A stretch of 64,000 nt of DNA, taken from assembly GCF_900177415.1 (NCBI RefSeq), contig NZ_FXAF01000006.1, positions 1,016,001 through 1,080,000 on the forward strand, given 5' to 3'. Below the pieces are notes generated by a model. That model worked only from the letters and a program-made list of their open reading frames with translations, did no database searches and was not told where the DNA came from. Of this stretch, positions 57,575 through 64,000 are shown in pieces. Positions within the stretch are counted from its first letter, which is position 1. Every line of letters begins with the position of its first letter. The position numbers and the translations under genes are program-made. The stretch is from Xaviernesmea oryzae (lineage in GTDB: Bacteria; Pseudomonadota; Alphaproteobacteria; Rhizobiales; Rhizobiaceae).

Positions 57575-60500
57575 TCAGTTCGCAAGCACCCGCGGCGAGG
57601 GGAAGGTGATTTCCACCAGCGTGCCCTCGTTCGGCGCCGAGGTGATCGCGAAGGCGGCGCGGTTCGCGTCCACCATCGCCTTGGTGAGCGGCAGGCCGAG
57701 GCCGGTGCCGTCGCCGCGCTTGCGGGCGCTGTTTGCCACCTGCCGGAACGGCTTCATGGCGAGTTCGAGTTCCGAGCGGGTCATGCCGATGCCCGTGTCG
57801 CGGACGCGGAGCACCACGTTGCCGTTCGCCTCGTAAGCCGTCGAGACGACGATCTGTCCGCCTGATGGCGTGAAGCGGATGGCGTTCGACAGGATGTTCA
57901 GCACGATCTGCTTGATCGAACGGAGATCGGCCACCACCGGCGGCACGGCATGCGAAAGCGCGGTGCGGATGATCACCCGCTGGCTGTTCGCCTGCGGCTG
58001 TACCAGCGAGACCGCTTCCGACACCGTCTCGTTCAGGCCGACGGCGATGAAATCGAGCTCCATCTCGCCCGCCTCGATCTTGGAGATGTCGAGCAGGTCG
58101 TTGACGATGTCGAGCACGTGACGGCCGGAGCGGCCGATATCATTGGCATATTCCACGTAGCGCGGATGGCCGATCGGCCCGAAGCGCTCCGTCGCCATCA
58201 TGTCGGCAAAGCCGATGATCGCGTTGAGCGGCGTGCGGATTTCGTGGCTCACATGCGCCAGGAACTCGCTCTTGTGGGCATTCGCCGTTTCGGCGGCACG
58301 CTTGGCGGTGCGCAACTCCTCCTCGGTCCGCTTCCACTGGGTGATGTCGCGGATGACGGCGCAATAGCCGTTCGAGGAGGTGAGCTTGCCGATCGTCATG
58401 AAGAGCGGCAGGAAGCCGCCGGATGCCTCGCGGCCGATCACTTCCCGGCCGTCGTTCAGCACGCTTGCGACGCCATGGCCGGAAAGCCCGCTGAGATAAT
58501 CGAGGATCGCCCGCTGGCTCTCATGGGCAAACAGCATGACGAAGGGCTGGCCGTTGATCTCTTCGTTGTCGTAGTTGAAGAGCCCGCTCGCCGCACGGTT
58601 CAAGGAGCGGATATCGCCTTCCGCACCGATGATCACCACACCGTCGGTCGCCGTTTCCAATATGGCGCGCAGTTCCTCCACCTCGACCTGCAACCGTGCG
58701 AGCTGGTCGGCCGGACGCAGGGGACGCAACGGAATGACCTCCGCCGCCTCGCCGCTCTCCGGCAATTCCGGGTTTTCGGACGAGATCGGCATCAGGGCAA
58801 GCATGAGCGCGGTCGAATCGTCCCAGCGGACGGATTGCAGCCGCGCCGTCACCGGGACGACGGCGTCGTCGGCGCGCACCACGACCATGCCCCCCGCTTC
58901 GGTCGTCTTGCCTTCCAGATCCTGCCGCTGCAGAAGCGCATCGAGCCCGCCCAGCTCCGCCAGTTCTTCGATGGACGAATAGCCGGTGAGCCGCAGGAAT
59001 TCGGGGTTGCCGTGGATCAGAACGTCGCCGTTATGCACAAGCAGCGCGATCGGCATCTGGTCGATGATCTCGGCCGAAAGACCGATCCGCTCGCGCACGG
59101 GGATCATCTGGGTCAGGAGCTCGCGGTCGGAAAGTGCGGGAGGGCCGGCAGGCTCTTCCGCAGCTGTTTCTGCACTATCCGGCTCGGCAGCCGGTTCCTC
59201 GGAAACCTCGTCCGCCTCCTGGGCGGAGGCCTCGGAAATGTCGTCCTCCGTTTCGGATGTCGGCGCCGAGGCGGTCGCTTCCGCTTCCGGCACGTCTTCC
59301 GCAGCGGGTTCGTCAGTCTCCTCGGATGCGGAAAGTTCCTTTTCACCGCTTGGCGGGGCGTGCGAACCCTGGCCGGGATCGATCGCGACCTGTTCCAGCG
59401 GTTCCGCCTGTTCGGCAACAGGCGTTTGCAGCTCGGACGGGTTCTCCGGAGTTGCTTCCTCCTCGCCGCGGCCGACGAACGTGTCGAGCTGCCGGGCGAT
59501 CTCGCGGAAAGCCGCTTGCTCTCCGGGTGTCAGCCCGTCGCGCCGGACGGATCTGCGTTCCTCGAGCTGGATCACCTTGTCGGAATGGCGGCGGCCGGGA
59601 TTGCCCACGACCTTGAGCGCCGGCGGTTCGCCTTCCGGCCAGTCGAGCAGCGACGGCATCTGCCCGTCCGAAGCAGGGACACCGGCCTCTTCCGGCGACG
59701 GCAGTTCGGAACGCAGCTCTTCGGACGATTCGGACGGAGCCGCCCCGTCGGCGGCGGCCGAGTTGCCGGCCTGGTCGGCAGCCTCTCGGTCTTCTGCGAC
59801 TGTTGGCTCTTCCTGCCGCTCGGCAGGGCTTTCTTCCGGCGCCTCATCGGATCCGAACGCGGTTTCAGCTTCCGGTGCGGCGACGTCCTCCGGCACGGAG
59901 CGGGTCAGCGTAAGGCCGATGGCGTTCGGGTCTTCCGTCGCATCGCCGATGCGCACGATGCCGAAGCCGCGGAAACCGTCGAATTCGCGGGTGCGCGTAT
60001 AGGTGGGCAGCGCGGCGAGATCGACTGGTACCATGAGCGAGGTGCCCTCGACGGGCCACCAGATGGTCTTGCCGGACCACGTGTCGCGCTTGTTGAGCAA
60101 TTCGGCGATTTTTCCGTCCGGATCGAGATGGAAGAGGGCCGCAAGATCGGTAAAGGCCATGCCGTTGATATCGGCGGCATGCGGGCCGACCGCGTCTGCG
60201 AATTCGCTCGAAACCTCGCTGAACCGTCCCGAGGCATCGATCTTCCAGACGAAGCGGATGGCGCGCCCGTCGCGGCGGAAGATGAAGCCGTCCTGCTCGG
60301 GCGCGACGTCTTCGGTTGCCGGTACGGCGGCTTCGATGGTTTCGGTTTCCGCGTCGTTCGCCGTTTCGCCTTCCTGTGGTTCGTCAGCGAGAGTTTCCGC
60401 GGTTTCGGCCGCGGCAATGGCCTCTTCGACGGGCTCGTCCGTCTCAATCATTTCGTCCGCGGCCTGTTCCGTCCGCTCTTCGTCGGCAGGCGTGGGTGGG

Positions 60501-61408
60501 GCGGCTTCGAAGTCTTCGCCGGTTTGGAGCGAAACTTCCTCTTCCGGCTCTTCCGTGTCCTCGATTTCGGAAACGGCGGCGATCACGTCGGCGTAGCCGT
60601 CGGCCGGTACGGCCTCGACCGTGAAATCCTCGTTCTTTTGATCGAAGGCGGGTGCGGACTGCTGCTCTTCGGCCGACGCCTCGGCCTGACCGGGGTCCGG
60701 CGCATCGTCCTTCGGCTCAAAACTGTGTTCCGCTGCGATACGCTCCTGTGGGGTCTCCACCGTGAACAGGAGATGCAGTGCGGGCTCGTCGGAAAGCTTG
60801 CCGATCGCGGCCGGCAGATAACCCTTGACGGTCGGGATCGGCCGCTTGGCGAGCCGGCTCGGATCGCTGCCGGCCATGGTAGCCAGCATCTTGGCCGTCT
60901 GCGAGGTGACGCCGAGATCGGCGAACTCGGCGGAAGCGGCGAGCACGTCGCCGTTATCGTCGAGCACCGCCATATGCGTATCGGGATCGTCGAACCCCTC
61001 GATCATGCGTGCGGCACAGGCGGAGGGTGACAACCGGCCCTTTTCCGCCGGCGCGCTGAACAGGACGGCCGCTTCCCCCTGGACCTCGATGAGTTCGCAG
61101 ACAGCCTGCACCGCAATGCGCTGGAACCCCGAAGCGACGCGGATGGTGAAATGCCGGACATCGCCGATGGCGCCGAGCTGGCGGGCGGCCGCTTCCGTCT
61201 GCCGGAAGGCGATGTCGACGCGGTTCGGTCCCTGGTCGAGGAAATCGTAGATGGAATCGAAACCAAAGAGATCGGCACCGCGGCCATTGGCCCAGAGCGG
61301 GCTCTTCATGTCCGGTGAAAACAGCACGATCGCTTCGCCAGCCGCAAAACGAGCGCGTACGCGCTCGTGCACGGCAATGTCGATGAACGGATACTGGACT
61401 GCGGACAT
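57575..61408 (-). CDS. cbrA: PAS-containing sensor histidine kinase CbrA (PdhS/PleC/DivJ family)
   Basis: A 1277-residue cytosolic kinase. A sensor-like N-terminus (1-220) is followed by an acidic Ala/Glu/Pro-rich stretch (about 230-375), a PAS-like domain (about 377-490), a second long acidic linker (about 510-775), two PAS domains (about 790-900 and 910-1020), the HisKA box with phospho-acceptor His1055 (HVSHEIRTPLNAIIGFADMM) and an HATPase domain (DTGIGMTRSE, GDGTGLGLPLTKAM). No receiver domain follows. In S. meliloti CbrA acts on DivK and so on CtrA, affecting division, motility and succinoglycan. The ATG at 61408 is supported by a divergent promoter region with a CtrA-type site 43 bases upstream. 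Confidence 0.85.
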   Translation of the reverse strand: MSAVQYPFIDIAVHERVRARFAAGEAIVLFSPDMKSPLWANGRGADLFGFDSIYDFLDQGPNRVDIAFRQTEAAARQLGAIGDVRHFTIRVASGFQRIAVQAVCELIEVQGEAAVLFSAPAEKGRLSPSACAARMIEGFDDPDTHMAVLDDNGDVLAASAEFADLGVTSQTAKMLATMAGSDPSRLAKRPIPTVKGYLPAAIGKLSDEPALHLLFTVETPQERIAAEHSFEPKDDAPDPGQAEASAEEQQSAPAFDQKNEDFTVEAVPADGYADVIAAVSEIEDTEEPEEEVSLQTGEDFEAAPPTPADEERTEQAADEMIETDEPVEEAIAAAETAETLADEPQEGETANDAETETIEAAVPATEDVAPEQDGFIFRRDGRAIRFVWKIDASGRFSEVSSEFADAVGPHAADINGMAFTDLAALFHLDPDGKIAELLNKRDTWSGKTIWWPVEGTSLMVPVDLAALPTYTRTREFDGFRGFGIVRIGDATEDPNAIGLTLTRSVPEDVAAPEAETAFGSDEAPEESPAERQEEPTVAEDREAADQAGNSAAADGAAPSESSEELRSELPSPEEAGVPASDGQMPSLLDWPEGEPPALKVVGNPGRRHSDKVIQLEERRSVRRDGLTPGEQAAFREIARQLDTFVGRGEEEATPENPSELQTPVAEQAEPLEQVAIDPGQGSHAPPSGEKELSASEETDEPAAEDVPEAEATASAPTSETEDDISEASAQEADEVSEEPAAEPDSAETAAEEPAGPPALSDRELLTQMIPVRERIGLSAEIIDQMPIALLVHNGDVLIHGNPEFLRLTGYSSIEELAELGGLDALLQRQDLEGKTTEAGGMVVVRADDAVVPVTARLQSVRWDDSTALMLALMPISSENPELPESGEAAEVIPLRPLRPADQLARLQVEVEELRAILETATDGVVIIGAEGDIRSLNRAASGLFNYDNEEINGQPFVMLFAHESQRAILDYLSGLSGHGVASVLNDGREVIGREASGGFLPLFMTIGKLTSSNGYCAVIRDITQWKRTEEELRTAKRAAETANAHKSEFLAHVSHEIRTPLNAIIGFADMMATERFGPIGHPRYVEYANDIGRSGRHVLDIVNDLLDISKIEAGEMELDFIAVGLNETVSEAVSLVQPQANSQRVIIRTALSHAVPPVVADLRSIKQIVLNILSNAIRFTPSGGQIVVSTAYEANGNVVLRVRDTGIGMTRSELELAMKPFRQVANSARKRGDGTGLGLPLTKAMVDANRAAFAITSAPNEGTLVEITFPSPRVLAN

Positions 61409-61450
61409 GAAACGAAACCTACGGGGCTTTTGTGACCGTATTTCTGCGGT

Positions 61451-61465
61451 TTAACGGATTGTTAA
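61451..61465 (-). promoter_or_regulatory. TTAA-N7-TTAA site (CtrA-type box) before cbrA
   Basis: TTAACGGATTGTTAA is a full CtrA-type site 43 bases upstream of the cbrA start. CbrA is known to influence CtrA through DivK, so a CtrA site here would close a feedback loop. phaP lies on the other side at 61644, 178 bases away. Confidence 0.55.
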
Positions 61466-61538
61466 TACCCTTCGCGCGGCCGCGGGTCGAGAGTGGCGGC
61501 AACCCAAACCGGAGATAGGGTTAATTCCGAGACTTGCT

Positions 61539-61589
61539 CATTGTGCGCCGCACAATGATATTGCAATGCACAATGAGATAGACTATATA
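61539..61589 (+). promoter_or_regulatory. phaP promoter with overlapping operator
   Basis: TTGCAA (61561-61566) and TATATA (61584-61589) are 17 bases apart, a good sigma-70 promoter. Just upstream is the perfect palindrome CATTGTGC-GCC-GCACAATG (61539-61557), and GCACAATG recurs at 61568-61575 within the spacer. This arrangement of TGC-bearing repeats over a phasin promoter fits repression by PhaR/AniA, the regulator of polyhydroxybutyrate granule proteins. Confidence 0.65.
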
Positions 61590-61643
61590 AGAGGCATGAG
61601 GTCTTCGGTGCTGCCGAAGAAAACGCCAACGAGGATTTGAACG

Positions 61644-62090
61644 ATGGCATACAGGACTGACGATATCTTTTCCTTTTCCGCTTTCGATCCGGCCAAGCTG
61701 ACCGAAAGCTTCCGTGAGTTCGCCGAGAAGGGCGCCACCCAGTCTCGCGACGCCTATGCTAAGATGAAAGTCGCTGCGGAGGAAGCCACCAAGACGGTGG
61801 AAACCACGATGCAGTCCGCCCAGGCAGGCTCCGTCGAGCTTGGATTGAAGGCGATCGACGCGCTGCGCACCAATGCCGACATGTCGCTCTCCCATATGGA
61901 AGCGCTGCTCGGCGTGAAGTCTGTTTCCGAACTTTTGGAACTGCAGACCGCCTTCATCCGCAAGCAGGCCGAAGTGACCGTCGAGCAGGCCAAAGCCATG
62001 CAGGACGCCGCCCGCAAGCTCGCCGAAGACGTCGCGAAGCCCGGCAAGGAAGCTGCCGAAAAGGCCATGGCGACCTTCAAGGCCGCCTGA
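61644..62090 (+). CDS. phaP: Phasin (polyhydroxybutyrate granule protein) PhaP
   Basis: A 148-residue amphipathic helical protein of the alphaproteobacterial phasin family (FREFAEKGATQSRDAYAKMK and SVSELLELQTAFIRKQAEVT). Phasins coat storage granules of polyhydroxybutyrate and limit their coalescence. The ATG at 61644 follows GAGGATTTGAACG. S. meliloti also has phaP beside cbrA and acsA2. Terminator at 62118-62147. The upstream operator suggests control by granule state. Confidence 0.93.
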   Translation: MAYRTDDIFSFSAFDPAKLTESFREFAEKGATQSRDAYAKMKVAAEEATKTVETTMQSAQAGSVELGLKAIDALRTNADMSLSHMEALLGVKSVSELLELQTAFIRKQAEVTVEQAKAMQDAARKLAEDVAKPGKEAAEKAMATFKAA

Positions 62091-62117
62091 TTTCCGCGGC
62101 CCTGTTTTGCAGGAAAC

Positions 62118-62147
62118 GGCCGGAGTACGCTCCGGCCTCTTCTATTT
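62118..62147 (+). terminator. Terminator after phaP
   Basis: GGCCGGAG (62118-62125) pairs with CTCCGGCC (62130-62137) over TACG and is followed by TCTTCTATTT. It lies 28 bases after the phasin stop. Confidence 0.8.
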
Positions 62148-62217
62148 GCGGAAAGGGCTTGCAAAAAGCGTCCGATCGCCGTATGTGACCCGCAATACCG
62201 CTTAGGCGGCTTCTCGT

Positions 62218-62294
62218 GCGGTTGTAGCTCAGTTGGTTAGAGCGCAGGTTTGTGGCACCTGAGGTCAGTGGTTCGACCCCACTCAACCGTACCA
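62218..62294 (+). tRNA. tRNA-His (GTG anticodon), CCA encoded
   Basis: A 77-base cloverleaf: acceptor GCGGTTG with CAACCGT, D arm GCTC/GAGC, anticodon stem CAGGT/ACCTG with loop TTGTGGC giving anticodon GTG, variable AGGTC, and T arm AGTGG-TTCGACC-CCACT, then A and CCA. The usual -1 G of tRNA-His is not obvious, a variation known in alphaproteobacteria. No integrase gene or duplicated tRNA end is seen nearby, so it is not marked as an integration site. Confidence 0.95.
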
Positions 62295-62386
62295 TTTTCC
62301 ACAGCAATATACCTTGATCCCGACGCTTTTCCGCGCCCTGCCATCTTTCGACCCGAAAGCGAACACATTTTTGTGCACTGCACTAC

Positions 62387-62405
62387 ACGATCTTGTCAGG
62401 ATCGT
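62387..62405. promoter_or_regulatory. Inverted repeat upstream of small HTH gene
   Basis: ACGATC and GATCGT are separated by seven bases. A perfect palindrome GGGCAGCTGCCC lies at 62463-62474, closer to the gene. Either could be an operator for autoregulation by the HTH protein starting at 62521. The rest of 62295-62520 shows nothing else that I can identify. Confidence 0.35.
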
Positions 62406-62520
62406 TAACATGCCTATCTTTGGGGCAGCGAGTGCCTAAATTTTTGGACGCCCGCGTCTTTTGGGCAGCTGCCCCCTTCACCTGCCCGGTTGTCCGGCAG
62501 GCCTTTCCAGAAGGAGAGTC

Positions 62521-62772
62521 ATGAGCATGACCATTTCCATCAATAATTTCGCATCCGCGAACGGAACAAAGCTTTCCCTGCAGAATATCGCCGCTGCCGT
62601 CGCCGAAGCGCGCCGTGCCGTAGGCTATAGTATCGAGGAGCTTGCCGTGACGACCGGCCTCGTCAACGACGAGATCGTTCGCATCGAAAACGGTACGGAT
62701 GCCGATCCCGCCAAGTTGAAGCGCATCGCGGCAGCCTTGCAGGTTCCGGTTTCGACATTTCTTCCTTCCTGA
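62521..62772 (+). CDS. Small XRE-family HTH protein
   Basis: An 83-residue protein that is mostly one Cro/C1-type helix-turn-helix domain (about residues 22-80; VAEARRAVGYSIEELAVTTG and LKRIAAALQVPVSTF). There is no second domain, so it is likely a small DNA-binding regulator. The ATG at 62521 follows AAGGAGAG; an ATG at 62527 is also possible. It is not paired with a toxin gene: the next gene is a LysR regulator on the other strand. Confidence 0.85.
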   Translation: MSMTISINNFASANGTKLSLQNIAAAVAEARRAVGYSIEELAVTTGLVNDEIVRIENGTDADPAKLKRIAAALQVPVSTFLPS

Positions 62773-62784
62773 TTTCTCAGGTTT

Positions 62785-62812
62785 CCGGCCGCTTCGGCGG
62801 CCGGTCCCTTCC
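62785..62812 (+). terminator. Probable terminator after small HTH gene
   Basis: CCGGCCGC-TTCG-GCGGCCGG (62785-62804) is an 8-bp perfect stem with a TTCG loop, followed by TCCCTTCC. The T run is weak. Confidence 0.55.
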
Positions 62813-62892
62813 AAAAGGCCGCTGAGGCCGACAATCCCCCAAATTTGGCATCCCCCAGCAGGCTCGGTCGCGAAGCTTGCGGTTCCGCGTCG

Positions 62893-63792
62893 TCAGGAAG
62901 AACTGAACGGCCAGGTGAAAACCCAGCCTTCCTCGGCCACCAGCTCTTTCAGGAACTCGACGACGGCTCTCAGCCGCATCAGGTCGCGCGTCGTCTCGTG
63001 ATAGGTGGTCCAGTAGGACCGGCGGATGACGATCTCCGGCAGCACGCGGACGAGTTCCGGATATTGCCGCGCCACGTAGTCGTGCAGGATGCCGATGCCG
63101 GCACCGGAACGCACCGCCTCGGTCTGGCCGATCGCGCTCGATATCTCGAAGCTTGCATCCCAGTTTCGCATCACTTCGCCGGTGAAATTGAGCGAAGGGG
63201 AGAAGATCAGGTCTTCGACATAACCGATCCGCGGGTGTTCTCTCAGCGCCTCCAGCGTTGGCGGGTTTCCGGCCTGGTCGAGATAGGTTTTCGAGGCGTA
63301 GAGCCCGAGCGTATAGTCGGTGAGCTTGGACGAGACGAGCCGGCCCTGTTCCGGCCGCTCGATGGTGATGGCGATGTCCGCCTCGCGCTGGGAAAGCGAG
63401 AAGGATCGCGGCACCGGCACGAGCTGTAGTTTCAGTTCCGGATGCCGCCGCGTCAGGCGGCCGAGCCGGGAGGCAAGGAAGGAGACGCCGAACCCGTCCG
63501 GCGCGCCGATCCGGACCGTTCCGGCAATCGCCGTGTCGATCCTGCCGGTGCTTGCCTGTGCGGCCAGCATTTCCGTTTCCATCCGCTCGGCGGCGCGGAA
63601 GAAGACCTCACCCTCGGCGGTCAGCTCGCAGCCGTTGGTGCGGCGGATGAGCAGGCGCGTGCGCAGGTCCTCCTCCAGCGCCGTGATCCGGCGTCCGAGC
63701 GTGGCGTGATTGATTCCGAGCCGCCGCGAGGCGGCGAGAATCTGGCCGCTCCGCGCAACGGCAAGGAACATGCGCACATCATCCCAGTTCAT
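62893..63792 (-). CDS. LysR-family transcriptional regulator
   Basis: A 299-residue LysR regulator with an N-terminal winged helix (residues 1-60; MFLAVARSGQILAASRRLGI and ATLGRRITALEEDL) and a substrate-binding-like domain (about 90-295). The ATG at 63792 has GGAG six bases upstream; the frame is open to 63912 but the extension overlaps the next promoter. It is divergent from mmsA, so it probably controls it, as LysR proteins commonly regulate the adjacent divergent gene. An inverted repeat between them is a candidate operator. The effector is not known. Confidence 0.9.
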   Translation of the reverse strand: MNWDDVRMFLAVARSGQILAASRRLGINHATLGRRITALEEDLRTRLLIRRTNGCELTAEGEVFFRAAERMETEMLAAQASTGRIDTAIAGTVRIGAPDGFGVSFLASRLGRLTRRHPELKLQLVPVPRSFSLSQREADIAITIERPEQGRLVSSKLTDYTLGLYASKTYLDQAGNPPTLEALREHPRIGYVEDLIFSPSLNFTGEVMRNWDASFEISSAIGQTEAVRSGAGIGILHDYVARQYPELVRVLPEIVIRRSYWTTYHETTRDLMRLRAVVEFLKELVAEEGWVFTWPFSSS

Positions 63793-63809
63793 GGGAAACT
63801 CCAATGTCG

Positions 63810-63856
63810 AATTCTGCACAACGGATGCGTAAACTACGGCGTTGCTCTGTGCAATT
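63810..63856. promoter_or_regulatory. Candidate LysR operator between lysR and mmsA
   Basis: AATTCTGCACA (63810-63820) and TGTGCAATT (63848-63856) form an imperfect inverted repeat whose arms are 27 bases apart, centred in the 122-base divergent gap. Spaced dyads of this kind are typical of LysR binding regions. Confidence 0.45.
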
Positions 63857-63914
63857 CTGAGAGTATCCTCGGCTATCCAGAAAAGAGCGCCGTCAAGGCA
63901 GGAGGAGCACACCC

Positions 63915-64000
63915 ATGCGTGAGATCGGGCATTTCATCGGCGGCAAGCGCGTCGCCGGCACCAGCGGCCGCACCTCGAACGTCTTCAACCCCGCAACCGG
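63915..64000 (+). CDS. mmsA: Methylmalonate-semialdehyde / malonate-semialdehyde dehydrogenase (start only)
   Basis: Only the first 28 codons lie in the window. The N-terminus MREIGHFIGGKRVAGTSGRT followed by NVFNPATG is characteristic of the CoA-acylating methylmalonate-semialdehyde dehydrogenase family (MmsA/IolA). GGAGGAG precedes the ATG. The gene continues past the right edge, and the valine-catabolic versus inositol-catabolic role cannot be decided here. Confidence 0.8.
   Translation, partial: MREIGHFIGGKRVAGTSGRTSNVFNPAT

Noticed and set aside
57950-61030. A 1026-codon open frame antisense to cbrA
   Set aside because: It mirrors the codon pattern of a G+C-rich acidic gene; the sense strand has clear PAS and kinase motifs, while the antisense product is Arg/Gly/Phe-rich without a recognisable fold.
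62218-62294. tRNA-His as an island attachment site
   Set aside because: No integrase, no repeated 3' tRNA segment and no change in gene content follow within the window.
62521-62772. Small HTH protein as an antitoxin
   Set aside because: No toxin-like neighbour; the next gene is a convergent LysR regulator.

Overview
The window reads as an ordinary stretch of chromosome from a member of the Rhizobiaceae. I infer this from G+C-rich coding DNA, four tandem flagellin genes followed by the motB-motC-fliK-rem-flgE-flgK-flgL-flaF-flbT-flgD-fliQ-flhA-fliR order known from Sinorhizobium meliloti, the aglEFGAK operon beside zwf-pgl-edd, and the aceA / pot / acsA2 / cbrA / phaP neighbourhood. The genus cannot be fixed from the sequence alone. 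I found no insertion sequence, prophage, integrase, rRNA operon, CRISPR array or replication origin.

Layout. 1-0.5 kb (minus): a TPR protein cut by the left edge. 0.7-23.9 kb (plus): late flagellar locus with four flagellins, each with its own leader and three with clear terminators, then motor (motB, motC), hook-length (fliK), a lytic transglycosylase, the regulator rem, hook and junction proteins, flaF/flbT, export gate (fliQ, flhA, fliR) and four small accessory genes. 24.2-26.7 kb: a small polysaccharide pair (WecG/TagA-like protein without the catalytic Asp, and a Wzz-like protein). 26.8 kb: folD. 27.9-34.5 kb: alpha-glucoside uptake and hydrolysis (aglEFGAK) without the usual aglR. 34.6 kb: a PilZ-like protein. 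35.1-39.2 kb (minus): zwf-pgl-edd, the entry to the Entner-Doudoroff pathway. 39.3-42.1 kb (minus): puuA-puuB for putrescine breakdown. 42.2-44.3 kb: a BaiN-type flavoprotein and small hypothetical genes. 44.5-47.4 kb: aceA divergent from an ScfR-type regulator. 47.5-51.6 kb: potFGHI polyamine importer. 51.6-61.4 kb: AsmA-like protein, acetoacetyl-CoA synthetase, a ferric-iron permease and the large sensor kinase CbrA. 61.6-64 kb: phasin, tRNA-His, a small HTH protein, a LysR regulator and the start of mmsA/iolA.

Two themes tie the window together. One is control of motility by the cell cycle: perfect TTAA-N7-TTAA (CtrA-type) sites lie in front of the fourth flagellin, rem and cbrA, and a fourth lies in a gene-free gap after acsA2 that ends in a strong terminator hairpin, so that gap may encode a small RNA. 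The other is post-transcriptional control of flagellin: the leaders of the first three flagellin genes can each form a hairpin that buries the Shine-Dalgarno sequence, and the pairing is maintained by compensating changes; flbT, the known regulator of flagellin mRNA in Caulobacter, is encoded in the same locus. Metabolically the window joins sugar uptake to the Entner-Doudoroff route, polyamine uptake to putrescine degradation, and acetoacetate activation and the glyoxylate shunt to polyhydroxybutyrate storage.

All reading was by eye; identities of families rest on motifs and gene order, not on searches.
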